Below are positions 8,666 through 17,141 of a stretch of DNA of 64,000 nt, one piece after another. A program made the translations under genes and the position numbers. A model generated the notes under the pieces. That model was not told the origin of the DNA and did not search any database. It saw only the letters and a program-made list of their open reading frames with translations. The DNA lies in assembly GCA_016840095.1 (NCBI GenBank), contig JAEOSZ010000024.1:44958-108957 (forward strand), given 5' to 3'. Numbering within the stretch: the stretch's first letter is position 1; the number at the start of each line of letters is the position of its first letter. This stretch comes from Candidatus Heimdallarchaeota archaeon. GTDB taxonomy: Archaea > Asgardarchaeota > Heimdallarchaeia > Heimdallarchaeales > Heimdallarchaeaceae.

Positions 8666-10407
8666 ACCTTCAACTCAATATCTCCTAATTTGTTAATCAG
8701 ATAGAAACATAATGCTGTGATTATCACCAATATACTTGCCATTGCTGTTGAAATCTGTAATGTTTGGGACTTCAGAAGCTTGTATATACCAATTGATAAT
8801 GTCTCAAAATTTGCTCTTGCCAACAGATATGTTGCACCAAATTCTCCTAAACTTATTGCAAAGGAAAAAATTCCACCAACTATTATTCCTCTTTTAATCA
8901 AAGGAAACTCTATCTTCCTAAAAATTGTGAATCTTGACGCCCCCAATGAAGATGCAACATTTAGTAGTTCTACGTCAATTCTGCTATATGCTACTAATAT
9001 TGATCTCGTTACAAAAGGTATACTGATTAAAACATGAGACATAATTATGAAAATCCACACAGCATTATAGTATGAACTTAAGTTCCCAAAATTCAGATAC
9101 AATCCTAGACCTAGTGTTATTGATGAGGTTGCCATCGGGAGAATTACTAGATAGGATACTAAACTCTCAGAAATTGATTTTTCGTATTTCTTTATTCTCT
9201 GATATCTATTTCTTAAGATAAAGACTATTAGAACTGAAAGCAACAGGCTAATAGCTGATGCAATTAATGCAAAGAGAAATGTATTTCCGAACAGTCTTAA
9301 TGTAGTTGTACTTAGAGGTGTAATTTTCTGTTGAGTGAATATTTGAGAATATCCCCACAAAGGAGATACAATAGTATTGTCTGGAATAAATGATTTAACT
9401 ATTATTGCAATTATTGGAGCAAAAGAGAATATTAGAACAATTATGATGAATAAAAGATAAGAAATCAATGCCATTCGGGATTTCCAATTTCTAGCTTTCA
9501 GAGATAATTTCTCAGTTTTTAGTCCTTTTTCCTTTCCTTCTGCCATTTTTCTAGATTTTCGTTCAACAGCTAGATAGAGAATAATAATCAAACTATTAAT
9601 GATAAGCTGTACAATTGCTAGCGATGCTCCTGCTGAGAAATTTAGTGTGTCAAAAGATTCATAAATCAAAACTTCAAGAGTATAAAAATTAAAATTACCA
9701 AGTTTCATAACAATTGCAAAACTATTGAAAGTATAGATAAAAACTAGCAATGAGGAAGAAATTATTGCATTTTTTATTTGAGGAAGAGTAACTTTCCTGA
9801 ATATTCTATTTCTCTTTGCACCTAAAGTTGAAGAAACCTCTATTTGTTCATAATCTATGCTCTGCCAAGCAGGTATTGTTAGACGAATTATAACTGATAG
9901 ATTATAGAATACATGTGCAAGGACTATTCCTTGAACCGTTCCATCTATAGTAATCAAAGCACTACTTGAATTAGAAATATTTTGCCAAAGAAGATTTACC
10001 CAGCCTCCTTGACCATAAGTAACAGTAAATCCAATCAAAACTATAACTGGTGGTAGAACAAAAGGGATAGTTAGTAGATTAATTATCAGTTTTTTTCCTC
10101 TAAACTCATATTTTGCAAAGAAATAACCAACAGGCAATCCAAATAGGAGACATAAAATGGTTGAGAGAAAAGCTTGTAGGAAGGTAAAACCCATGAATTT
10201 AAGGTTAAACGGATCACTAATAGTTTCCCAAAAAACCTGAAAACTGTTTCCTGTTTCAGAGCTAAAAGCTGTCTGAAATATCCTAACTATTGGAACATAG
10301 AAAAAAGCTAAGAGGAATGATATTAGTGCTATAACTGACAGACCTATTATGAATTTATTAGATAAACCACCCATATCAGTTTTCTTTTTCTGAATAGATC
10401 TATGCAT
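8662..10407 (-). CDS. thiP: Thiamine ABC transporter permease, fused two-domain type
   Basis: The 581-residue protein has about twelve hydrophobic helices in two halves. Each half holds a permease coupling loop of the EAA type (EVSSTLGAKRNRIFRKVTLP and NVASSLGASRFTIFRKIEFP), so one polypeptide supplies both transmembrane domains, as in ThiP and FbpB. A hydrophilic linker (KSRKMAEGKEKGLKTEKL) joins the halves. It lies between the binding-protein gene (16-base gap) and the ATPase gene (4-base overlap), in the standard order. It carries substrate across the cytoplasmic membrane. Confidence 0.87.
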   Translation of the reverse strand: MHRSIQKKKTDMGGLSNKFIIGLSVIALISFLLAFFYVPIVRIFQTAFSSETGNSFQVFWETISDPFNLKFMGFTFLQAFLSTILCLLFGLPVGYFFAKYEFRGKKLIINLLTIPFVLPPVIVLIGFTVTYGQGGWVNLLWQNISNSSSALITIDGTVQGIVLAHVFYNLSVIIRLTIPAWQSIDYEQIEVSSTLGAKRNRIFRKVTLPQIKNAIISSSLLVFIYTFNSFAIVMKLGNFNFYTLEVLIYESFDTLNFSAGASLAIVQLIINSLIIILYLAVERKSRKMAEGKEKGLKTEKLSLKARNWKSRMALISYLLFIIIVLIFSFAPIIAIIVKSFIPDNTIVSPLWGYSQIFTQQKITPLSTTTLRLFGNTFLFALIASAISLLLSVLIVFILRNRYQRIKKYEKSISESLVSYLVILPMATSSITLGLGLYLNFGNLSSYYNAVWIFIIMSHVLISIPFVTRSILVAYSRIDVELLNVASSLGASRFTIFRKIEFPLIKRGIIVGGIFSFAISLGEFGATYLLARANFETLSIGIYKLLKSQTLQISTAMASILVIITALCFYLINKLGDIELKV

Positions 10408-10422
10408 AGTTATTTTACCTAC

Positions 10423-11640
10423 TTAGTTTCTGCGATTCTTCAAGATAATATAAGCTATAGTTAAGGTCAAAAAGGAAAATATAATTCCTGTGAAATTGCT
10501 GAATGGAGCTACTTCTGTTTTCCAATCACTTTTCCACTTCTCAAGATTGTCATTCAACACCTCAGGTGATATTAGATCATTCAAGATATCTACATCATTG
10601 GGATTGATTGAATTGTCTATAAAGCAACTGGAGATAGTAGCGTTATTATGAACTGGATACATCCAATTATTGAGAGCAATATTATCCTGCAACTCTTTGC
10701 TTAGAAACCAATCAATAAATTGCTTGCCATTGTCAGGATGATTTGCATTTTTCACCAAACCAATACCTTCTATTTGTAACCATGCATTATCAAAATCTAA
10801 TTCATGAGATAATAAAGCAGCTGAAGGAGGAGGATTACCTTCTCCTACACCATATAGAGGATGGCAAACATCATAAGCAGGACTAGTACCATAAGAAACC
10901 ATCATTGGTCTATTTTCTTCCTCAGTATAGTAGATACTGAATGCATCTCCCCAACTTGAAGCTATGCGTAAGTCTTTCTTTGCTTCTTTCCACCAATTTC
11001 TCCAATCCTGACCTAACAACCCTTCAAACTCAATTTGAGGGTCACCATATACTGCTATAGTCCATAGCAAGAAACCTAATCCTGGAGAACTGAAATTTGG
11101 GTTTTCAACTACTAGTTTTTTATCTAAATCATAATCTAGAATATCTTGCAATTCTAGTCCATCTAATTCAGGATTTGTAGATGTATTAAGTCTGCTAAGT
11201 GAGTGCCATAAAGCAATTACTCCCATATCATATGGAATAACATACTTTTCAGGATCCAAATTGTCTACTATGCTTTGAGATATATTAACCAAAGCTGGTG
11301 AATTATATGTCTGTAAAATTTCTTGTTCCTTTGCTGTGTGAATTAGAACGTTATCTATTCCAATTAACACATCTGCGACTGGATTATTTTTTTCTAACGC
11401 AGCTTGAGTAACTACAGAGTTAGCATCATCTAGAAGAATAACTTGTATCTCTTCTTCAGGTATTCCACTATAGTTCGAAAATCCTGAGATATAGTCATAA
11501 CCTGGATCTGCAAGAAGAGATTCATATGTGTAAATTACCAAAGAATAATCTTCTACTGCATAGTTGTAACCTTCAGATTTCATCCCAATAGGTAATAGAA
11601 TCATTAAAACAATTAAACTTAGCAAAATGCTTTTTTTCAT
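10423..11640 (-). CDS. thiB: Thiamine-binding protein of ABC transporter (ThiB/TbpA-like), C-terminally anchored
   Basis: An N-terminal signal peptide (MKKSILLSLIVLMILLPIG) is followed by a periplasmic-binding-protein fold that starts YSLVIYTYESLL and contains NPVADVLIGIDNVLI and YVIPYDMGVIALW, segments characteristic of thiamine/TPP-binding TbpA. Unlike bacterial ThiB it is not free: the C-terminus has a hydrophobic helix ending LKNRRN, so it should be tethered to the outer face of the membrane. It is the first gene of the operon. A TATA-like ATATTTAAAA on the minus strand (11669-11678) gives an almost leaderless transcript, and a putative ThiR site lies just upstream. Confidence 0.85.
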   Translation of the reverse strand: MKKSILLSLIVLMILLPIGMKSEGYNYAVEDYSLVIYTYESLLADPGYDYISGFSNYSGIPEEEIQVILLDDANSVVTQAALEKNNPVADVLIGIDNVLIHTAKEQEILQTYNSPALVNISQSIVDNLDPEKYVIPYDMGVIALWHSLSRLNTSTNPELDGLELQDILDYDLDKKLVVENPNFSSPGLGFLLWTIAVYGDPQIEFEGLLGQDWRNWWKEAKKDLRIASSWGDAFSIYYTEEENRPMMVSYGTSPAYDVCHPLYGVGEGNPPPSAALLSHELDFDNAWLQIEGIGLVKNANHPDNGKQFIDWFLSKELQDNIALNNWMYPVHNNATISSCFIDNSINPNDVDILNDLISPEVLNDNLEKWKSDWKTEVAPFSNFTGIIFSFLTLTIAYIILKNRRN

Positions 11641-11680
11641 AGTATCATGCTAACTCAATGTATTTAGGTTTTAAATATTA

Positions 11681-11700
11681 GGTTCACTATATAGGTGACC
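11681..11700. promoter_or_regulatory. Putative ThiR operator upstream of thiB
   Basis: The sequence ggttcactatataggtgacc is an imperfect dyad (GGTTCAC / GTGACC around TATATA). It shares the 11-mer GTCACCTATAT (minus strand, 11689-11699) with the region before thiR. It sits directly upstream of the thiB TATA-like element on the minus strand. ThiR as the binding factor is an inference from adjacency and from the known role of archaeal ThiR. Confidence 0.5.
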
Positions 11701-11707
11701 TATAGAA

Positions 11708-12616
11708 TTACAAGAGAATAGCAATAATATCTAGGATGTTCTTTTTTTCTTTTGCAAATATATACGAAATTGATTCAAATCCAGGACTTGCCTTATCAAT
11801 AAGAACTCTTATATCTATTATTCGATTTCCTTTTTCAATATCTGATAGAATCTGGTTTTTTTCCAGATCTAAATGCTCTGTTTCAATATATTTAATTTTG
11901 TTAGTTTGAAGAATTTTTTTCAGTTCTTCCTTAGTTTTCAAGCTTAAAATCCATTGAATATCTGGATTATTTTTTTTCATCCACAATAAGAGAAGTGAAG
12001 AAGTTTTGGAGCAACCAAATTCAGGAGAACTAACATTAGTAATTTGATCTTTTACTTTAATTATTCTACCAGGAAAGCTAGCTACATCATCTAAATCTTT
12101 TGCATCAGTTCCACAATGAGCTAGTTGAGCACCAATTTCAGGGATCCATTGGTAGATATTCTCATTCCTTTTCATTTCTTCAAGAGCATCATTTAGATTC
12201 TGAATAATTTCAGATCTTGTTGTTAATGAAGGAATGGTGTCAAATCCTGAACAAATACTGCAATTTTTGATATCTTTTATCTCTGGAAGCATTTGCTTAT
12301 GAACTGAACAAATCGGACCACTCACCCTTAATGATTTACATTTAGTGCAAATTGTTCTCATAACAAATTCAAGTGATTCCTTTGAGTTGAGCATATCCGA
12401 AATAATTGTCGAAAGAGACTCTAAATGAGGATTAACTCGTTTATCTCCAATTTCATTCAATTTTTTCTGCAAATAAGAAACAATTACAGGTTGTTTCACA
12501 CCCAAAATTTCAGCTATATTGTTTTGAGACATTCCTCTATCTCTTAATTCATGAGCAACTCTAATTCTCAAATTAGGCAAAAATGATGAAGCAATAAATT
12601 CACAAGGAAAGCGCAT
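11708..12616 (-). CDS. thiR: Transcriptional regulator of thiamine genes (HTH plus ThiN domain)
   Basis: Residues 16-52 form a helix-turn-helix with GMSQNNIAEILGVKQPVIVSYL. A cysteine-rich linker follows (Cys90, 93, 103, 119, 122), possibly zinc binding. Residues 150-302 resemble ThiN, the thiamine-phosphate-synthase-like domain (IGAQLAHCGTDAKDLDDVASFPGRI...). This is the architecture of archaeal ThiR, in which the ThiN domain senses thiamine phosphates rather than acting as an enzyme. The location 67 bases upstream of thiB on the same strand, with a related operator-like sequence before each gene, fits control of uptake and autoregulation. An alternative is a bifunctional ThiN enzyme, but no thiD partner is fused here. 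Confidence 0.8.
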   Translation of the reverse strand: MRFPCEFIASSFLPNLRIRVAHELRDRGMSQNNIAEILGVKQPVIVSYLQKKLNEIGDKRVNPHLESLSTIISDMLNSKESLEFVMRTICTKCKSLRVSGPICSVHKQMLPEIKDIKNCSICSGFDTIPSLTTRSEIIQNLNDALEEMKRNENIYQWIPEIGAQLAHCGTDAKDLDDVASFPGRIIKVKDQITNVSSPEFGCSKTSSLLLLWMKKNNPDIQWILSLKTKEELKKILQTNKIKYIETEHLDLEKNQILSDIEKGNRIIDIRVLIDKASPGFESISYIFAKEKKNILDIIAILL

Positions 12617-12619
12617 TTC

Positions 12620-12640
12620 GTCACCTATATGGCCACTATA
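12620..12640. promoter_or_regulatory. Putative ThiR operator in the thiR promoter
   Basis: The stretch gtcacctatatggccactata contains the same GTCACCTATAT 11-mer found before thiB, in the opposite orientation relative to the gene. A minus-strand TATA box (tatttaaa on plus, 12650-12657) places the transcription start near 12627, inside this element, so binding here would block transcription of thiR. Confidence 0.45.
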
Positions 12641-12734
12641 GAGCCCCCCTATTTAAAGATTTCAAGACAAAAGAATTATTGCTCATCGACAAAACAGATA
12701 TAAGCATCTAGTATTTCTTATGTTTGTAATAAAA

Positions 12735-12866
12735 ATGGTAAACGTCTTAAATTCAATTCTGGGTACAGTTGTTTTTCTTGCAATAAGTATAGTAATATCT
12801 TTCGCAGTATATATTATGTTCAAATATGCAGCTAAGGAAGAAACGATTGGTACTGAAGGAAAGTAA
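12735..12866 (+). CDS. Small single-pass membrane protein, 43 residues
   Basis: ATG at 12735 to TAA at 12866 encodes MVNVLNSILG... with one hydrophobic helix (about residues 8-30) and a short charged tail KYAAKEETIGTEGK. It is the only coding candidate in the 386-base gap between thiR and the winged-helix gene. No family is recognised. Codon use and the membrane-helix-plus-charged-tail layout resemble another mini-protein at 47961-48104. It is too short for statistics, so its reality is only likely. Confidence 0.5.
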   Translation: MVNVLNSILGTVVFLAISIVISFAVYIMFKYAAKEETIGTEGK

Positions 12867-12954
12867 CAAGAATATAAACCATTAATTCAATTGAAATCAA
12901 ACAAAGATACGGTCTAAATAACCTTAATAAAGGCATCAGCAATAAAATAATACG

Positions 12955-12975
12955 CAACTCTAATAATTAGAATTG
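12955..12975. promoter_or_regulatory. 21-bp near-perfect palindrome before winged-helix regulator gene
   Basis: The sequence caactctaataattagaattg pairs at nine of ten positions around a central A. It lies 26-46 bases before the ATG of the regulator at 13002, downstream of an AT-rich TATA-like stretch (aataaaataata, 12941-12952). This is the place expected for an autoregulatory operator. Only symmetry and position support it. Confidence 0.45.
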
Positions 12976-13001
12976 GGTATTTGAGCAGAAGGTAAGAAAA
13001 A

Positions 13002-13904
13002 ATGGCAATCGATGAGAATTATGATACAACTGGGACTCCTTATCTTGAACAAATTTTCAAGATAGCTCAAGATAGAAGATATTCTACTGCCATTGATGTC
13101 TGGGCCATTATCCTTGATGCTGAATTTTCAAATAGACGATATGAGAGTCTAGATGGAAAATCAATAATGGGGATTACTGCATCAGACATTGCATCTAGCC
13201 TAAATATGCATCTAAGCTCAGTTTATCACAATCTGAAAATACTTCAATCTGAAGAATTAGAACTTTTAGAAACTGATGATTTACTAATCTACAACGAAAA
13301 AGGAAGAAGAGTCAAACAGAAGGTTTATCGAATCCCTAGAATCTATTATGATGAATTTAGACAGATTCTTGGAGAGCTGCATCATGAAGGATTTAGAGCT
13401 CCACATAGAAAATTCACCTTTTTCAATCTTTTAAAAATCAAAGGAATTTTATCTCATTATGCTGCACTACTTCACAAGGATAGAGTACTTGTCGATAATG
13501 AAACTGAAGAAGTTGACAATTGGTATCTAGATTGGATGAATCCAATTAATTTACGAAATAATGTTGTTACACCTGGTGTTCTCTATAAATTCGCAAAAGA
13601 AGATATGAATAAAATTTTAAATAGTATAATTGATATTCTTGAAGATTATAAAGAAAGTTATAGTGAAGAACATGAAGCAAAAGGGATATTACCAATTTCT
13701 TTTACTTACTTGGTTTTAGTTCCTTACACTCAAAAAATGAGAGAAGGAGAATGGATGAATAGAGAAGAATACGAGGAAAGAATTGCTGAATCTTTAGCTA
13801 AAACTGCAAAAGACGACTTGCTTGAATGTAGAAAAGATCATGATACCTTTTTCAGATATGGACTCGCATGTCCGGTTTGTGGAGAGAAACCGAAAAAGAC
13901 CTAA
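13002..13904 (+). CDS. Winged-helix DNA-binding protein, probable transcriptional regulator
   Basis: The N-terminal third contains an ArsR/MarR-like winged helix: GITASDIASSLNMHLSSVYHNLKILQSEELELL, then a wing with YNEKGRRVKQKVYRI. The remaining 190 residues are unrecognised, mostly helical, and end with a CPVCGEKPKKT tail, where Cys-x2-Cys, perhaps with the preceding Cys and His of ECRKDH, could bind metal. No membrane segment or signal peptide is present. The palindrome immediately upstream suggests that it controls its own gene. Targets are unknown. Confidence 0.75.
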   Translation: MAIDENYDTTGTPYLEQIFKIAQDRRYSTAIDVWAIILDAEFSNRRYESLDGKSIMGITASDIASSLNMHLSSVYHNLKILQSEELELLETDDLLIYNEKGRRVKQKVYRIPRIYYDEFRQILGELHHEGFRAPHRKFTFFNLLKIKGILSHYAALLHKDRVLVDNETEEVDNWYLDWMNPINLRNNVVTPGVLYKFAKEDMNKILNSIIDILEDYKESYSEEHEAKGILPISFTYLVLVPYTQKMREGEWMNREEYEERIAESLAKTAKDDLLECRKDHDTFFRYGLACPVCGEKPKKT

Positions 13905-13911
13905 GAGTGTA

Positions 13912-14682
13912 TTATCCTAATATTTGACCAGAATCTATTCTAATAACTTGACCATGGATATGACTTGTGGTCAATAGCAATTTTATCAGAGGATAAATAT
14001 CTTCAGGATCCAAAGATTGCTTCATTGGATTTTTACTTTTGATTTTATTCACAATATTTTCATAAGTATCTTCAGATTCTGTTGCTTTATATTTAAGCTC
14101 ATCAACATGCCGATCAGTCATAACATACCCAGGAGCAATAGTGTTTGTAATGATATTATATTCAGCTCCTTCCAGAGCAAAAGATAAAGTTAGATTATGA
14201 ATTGCAGCTTTAGCAACGCCATAAGGCATTTTTTTCATAGAAGGTCTTAATCCAGTAGTTGAACCAAAGAAGACTATATTTCCTCCGTTGTGCTCTTTCA
14301 TCCAGATATATCCTTCTCTACCTATAAGGAAAGTTGAATCAAGATTAACTGCTAAAACTTGTCTAAAGTCAGTATAGCTGATATCTTCTATAGTTTTGCT
14401 AAATAAACTTCCTCCTACAAAAATTAATAGTCCGTCTATCTTTGGTGTGAGTAGTTTGACTTCATTGAACGCTTCTATGACACTACTTTCGGAAGTATAA
14501 TCGCATTCTACAAAATCAATTGAATATCCGTTTTGATTTAGTACATCAACAAATTCCTTACTATTTTTTCCACCTATACCAATAACCCTGAAGTAATCTT
14601 TTATTAGTCTCTCTGTAACGATTTTTCCAATTCCACTTCCAGGAGCAGCAATTAAAACAGTTTTTTGATATTCTTGTGCCAT
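13912..14682 (-). CDS. Short-chain dehydrogenase/reductase (SDR) family protein
   Basis: ATG at 14682 is preferred over the upstream TTG (14691). The nucleotide-binding motif is APGSGIGK (residues 13-20), and the active site is YGVAKAAIHN with an upstream serine in FFGSTTG. The IAPGYVMTDR segment after the active site is typical of classical SDRs. The cofactor glycine motif is slightly divergent (A-P-G-S-G-I-G instead of T-G-x3-G-x-G). The substrate is unknown; FabG-like or sugar/alcohol oxidoreductases are closest in length (256 residues). It is convergent with the winged-helix gene and divergent from sua5. Confidence 0.85.
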   Translation of the reverse strand: MAQEYQKTVLIAAPGSGIGKIVTERLIKDYFRVIGIGGKNSKEFVDVLNQNGYSIDFVECDYTSESSVIEAFNEVKLLTPKIDGLLIFVGGSLFSKTIEDISYTDFRQVLAVNLDSTFLIGREGYIWMKEHNGGNIVFFGSTTGLRPSMKKMPYGVAKAAIHNLTLSFALEGAEYNIITNTIAPGYVMTDRHVDELKYKATESEDTYENIVNKIKSKNPMKQSLDPEDIYPLIKLLLTTSHIHGQVIRIDSGQILG

Positions 14683-14796
14683 TTTATCCAACTATACTAG
14701 ATTTTCAAGATGTTAAGTTTTTTTATGATTCAAATTTGAGGGCAATATTTAAGGAGAAGGAAAAATTATGTAAACTCAAATCTTGAGTGATTAATA

Positions 14797-15447
14797 ATGG
14801 AAACAGAAATATTTTCAGTAAATATTGACCAACTTAACTTGAATAAGATTCGAGAGGTAGCTAATGCGATTTCAGATGGACATATTGTTGCATTTCCAAC
14901 TGACACCTTATATGGTATGGGGTGTGATGTTTTCAATGAAGAAGCTGTAAGAACTTTGTATGAAATCAAAGGGAGACCAACAAATAAGCCAATTAATGTG
15001 TTGATCTCGAGTGTAGACCAAGTATATGATGTCGCAAAGAATATTAAACCCTTGTTCTTCAATTTAGCTGAGAAATTTTGGCCAGGAGCTTTAACTCTAG
15101 TAGTTGAAAAAAACACACAAGTTAGTAACGTTGTAACTTCAGGACTAGCTTCTGTTGGTGTTCGTTTTCCAGATAATAAAATAGTACAAGAGCTAATCAA
15201 TATAACTCACACACCTTTAGCTACTACTAGTGCTAACATTGCTGAAGAACCAAGCGCAACTAAAGCTAAAGAGGTACTCGAATATTTCAATGGAAAGATA
15301 CCATATATTATTGATGGAGGTACTGTTGAAATAGGACAAGCTTCTACAATTGTAGATATTTCTTCTAAACCTCCCAAAGTAGTAAGACACGGTGCTATAC
15401 CTTATGCTGAATTAAAACCTCATATCCGAGGATTAAGAAAGGAATAG
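14797..15447 (+). CDS. tsaC: Threonylcarbamoyl-AMP synthase (Sua5/YrdC/TsaC family)
   Basis: The protein begins with the YrdC fold: IVAFPTDTLYGMGCDVFNEEAV, then KGRPTNKPINVLI and FWPGALTLVVEK, the conserved nucleotide and threonine binding elements. It ends with the SANIAEEPSATKA and DGGTVEIGQASTIVD segments. It makes threonylcarbamoyl-AMP from threonine, bicarbonate and ATP for t6A37 modification of tRNA. At 216 residues it is the short form lacking the C-terminal Sua5 domain. An inverted repeat ACTCAA-N3-TTGAGT (14774-14788) lies just before the start codon. Confidence 0.9.
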   Translation: METEIFSVNIDQLNLNKIREVANAISDGHIVAFPTDTLYGMGCDVFNEEAVRTLYEIKGRPTNKPINVLISSVDQVYDVAKNIKPLFFNLAEKFWPGALTLVVEKNTQVSNVVTSGLASVGVRFPDNKIVQELINITHTPLATTSANIAEEPSATKAKEVLEYFNGKIPYIIDGGTVEIGQASTIVDISSKPPKVVRHGAIPYAELKPHIRGLRKE

Positions 15448-15508
15448 GTAAAAAAGTACCAAATATAATCTTTTTAAAGAGGGAGAAAAATATACTAGGT
15501 TGATTTAA

Positions 15509-16147
15509 ATGACAACAGAAGTTGTATTCTGGGATGTAGATACTCAAGTAGATTTCATGAATTCAGAAGGAAAACTGTATGTACCTGGTGCTGAAAATCT
15601 GAAAGGAAATCTAGAGAAACTCACTCAATTTGCTAGAATGAACAACATTCGTATTCTTGGTTCAGTAGATTTTCATTCTGACACCGATCCTGAAATCGAG
15701 AAAGAGAATCCAGATTTTGAAGAGACTTTCCCCCCTCATTGCATGCAAAATGATCCAGGTCAAGAGAAGATAATTGAAACAAGATCTGATTTAACTCAAT
15801 GGATTGATCCTGTTACATATCCAGATGAAAAACTAGAAAGAATCATCGCATCTAAAGGACCAATTATCATAAGAAAAACAGCACTAAGCGCTTTTTCAAA
15901 TCCAAATTTAATGCCGTTAATTGGATTAATCAAACCTCAAAAAATAGTTATTTATGGAGTAGCAATTGACTTCTGTGTTAAAACAGCAATTGAGGGATTT
16001 CTCAACTTTGGAAATTTAGAGATTTATCTTGTTATAGATGCAATTGAAGGGATAAATGAAGAAGAATCAAGAAGATTAATAGAAGAGTGGATACAAAAAG
16101 GGGTTCATACTGTTACAACGGAAGCAGTTCTTCAGGGATATATTTGA
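15509..16147 (+). CDS. Nicotinamidase/isochorismatase-family cysteine hydrolase
   Basis: All catalytic and metal residues of the PncA type can be placed: Asp11 (WDVDTQVDF), Lys123 (RKTALSAF) and nucleophile Cys156 (GVAIDFCVKTAI), with zinc ligands Asp54 and His56 (VDFHSD) and His77 (PPHCMQN). The family deamidates nicotinamide to nicotinate for NAD salvage, or hydrolyses related amides. The retained metal site favours nicotinamidase over isochorismatase. It is soluble and of standard length (212 residues). It follows sua5 by 61 bases on the same strand. Confidence 0.85.
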   Translation: MTTEVVFWDVDTQVDFMNSEGKLYVPGAENLKGNLEKLTQFARMNNIRILGSVDFHSDTDPEIEKENPDFEETFPPHCMQNDPGQEKIIETRSDLTQWIDPVTYPDEKLERIIASKGPIIIRKTALSAFSNPNLMPLIGLIKPQKIVIYGVAIDFCVKTAIEGFLNFGNLEIYLVIDAIEGINEEESRRLIEEWIQKGVHTVTTEAVLQGYI

Positions 16148-16154
16148 AAATATT

Positions 16155-16490
16155 CTAGAATGTAAGTTGATACCATCCTTCTTTCAACATTTCAGTTACA
16201 AATGTTCCAACATACCGGACATCTATGCCGATTTTTTCAAGTTCATCGCTGACTCCAAAATTATCACTACAAGCTTTACAAGCATAAACTTCTACACCTG
16301 CAACTTGCCAAGCTTTTATCAACTCTTGAAATTTTCTATCTTCAGCAGCCATCTTTTCTGTAGGTCCCCATAATATCACGCGAACCTGATCCATCCAACC
16401 TTGTTTTTTTGAGTTGAACGCATAAGGAAAACTTAATTCTTCATGCACTACTTTATCAGCTGAACTTAGAATCATAAACACTCTATCCAT
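16155..16490 (-). CDS. DsrE/DsrF-like family protein
   Basis: This 111-residue soluble protein resembles DsrE-like proteins: an N-terminal strand RVFMILSS, then VRVILWGPTEKMAAED, a helix, and VYACKACSDNFGVSDELEKIGIDV with two cysteines (Cys71, Cys74) where DsrE proteins carry the sulphur-handling residue. The family moves persulphide sulphur or has uncharacterised roles. No dsr or tus partners are nearby, so the function is open. Confidence 0.7.
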   Translation of the reverse strand: MDRVFMILSSADKVVHEELSFPYAFNSKKQGWMDQVRVILWGPTEKMAAEDRKFQELIKAWQVAGVEVYACKACSDNFGVSDELEKIGIDVRYVGTFVTEMLKEGWYQLTF

Positions 16491-16585
16491 AAATTTTCAA
16501 ATCTTCTTCAATTTAAAACAATTGAGTTTTTACAATTTTGTAAGTTGTTAATATTTATATGTCGACATTGAGAATTTGCTTAACT

Positions 16586-17029
16586 ATGAAGAAAAGAATA
16601 ATTGTGTTACTGATACTCAGCTTAACGATTTACTTTGCAGGTTCAAGCAGGGCTCATTCACCCACTAGTATAGAAATAGATTATGATTTTGAAACAAGCA
16701 TACTCACAGTTACGGTTTATCACTCAGTTACTGAGCCAGATATTCACTATATCAATCAAATAGATGTATGGGTTAATGATATTCTAAATACAACAGAATA
16801 CTATTCTAGACAATTTGAAACTACTTATCAATATGATACATTTAATATTACGGCAAATCATAGTGACACTATCAAAATCAAGGCTCATTGCAATGTTTCT
16901 GGAAGTCTAATTGATGAATTTATATTACAAGATCCTGTAATTCCTGAATTTGGAATTATTATTCCATTAATACTATTCACACTACTGAGTGCACTTCTAG
17001 GATTAAAAATTAGTAAGAAGAATAGTTAA
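16586..17029 (+). CDS. Small secreted protein with C-terminal PEF-type anchor
   Basis: Two starts are possible (16559 and 16586). A TATA box aatatttata at 16549-16558 would start transcription near 16583, so ATG 16586, which opens a clean signal peptide (MKKRIIVLLILSL), is preferred. The ectodomain of about 85 residues contains HYINQIDVWVNDI and KIKAHCNVSGS, a pattern reminiscent of the superoxide-reductase/desulfoferrodoxin beta-sandwich, though the full iron-binding histidine set is not evident. The C-terminus is IPEF followed by a hydrophobic helix and KISKKNS, resembling archaeal PEF-CTERM sorting signals. Its role is unknown. Confidence 0.65.
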   Translation: MKKRIIVLLILSLTIYFAGSSRAHSPTSIEIDYDFETSILTVTVYHSVTEPDIHYINQIDVWVNDILNTTEYYSRQFETTYQYDTFNITANHSDTIKIKAHCNVSGSLIDEFILQDPVIPEFGIIIPLILFTLLSALLGLKISKKNS

Positions 17030-17141
17030 TTTCATTTTTTTCATCTTCATTTAGAATTTATTTAAATGTATTATTCACTAAATAATTGATTTAGTTGCAC
17101 CTATTAGAGCTAAGTGTTTCAAATTTACAATTAAAACCTTT

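Noticed and set aside
11641..11707. TPP riboswitch before thiB
   Set aside because: The CUGAGA and related conserved core elements are absent and the predicted leader is only a few bases long; a protein operator is a better explanation.
14730..14788. TCAAATTTGA and ACTCAA-N3-TTGAGT dyads between the SDR and sua5 genes
   Set aside because: Short AT-rich dyads are expected by chance in this DNA, and no regulator is linked to them; mentioned only in the sua5 entry.
14766..15200. 144-codon minus-strand frame antisense to sua5
   Set aside because: Sua5 has all family motifs across this stretch, and the antisense product shows no motif.
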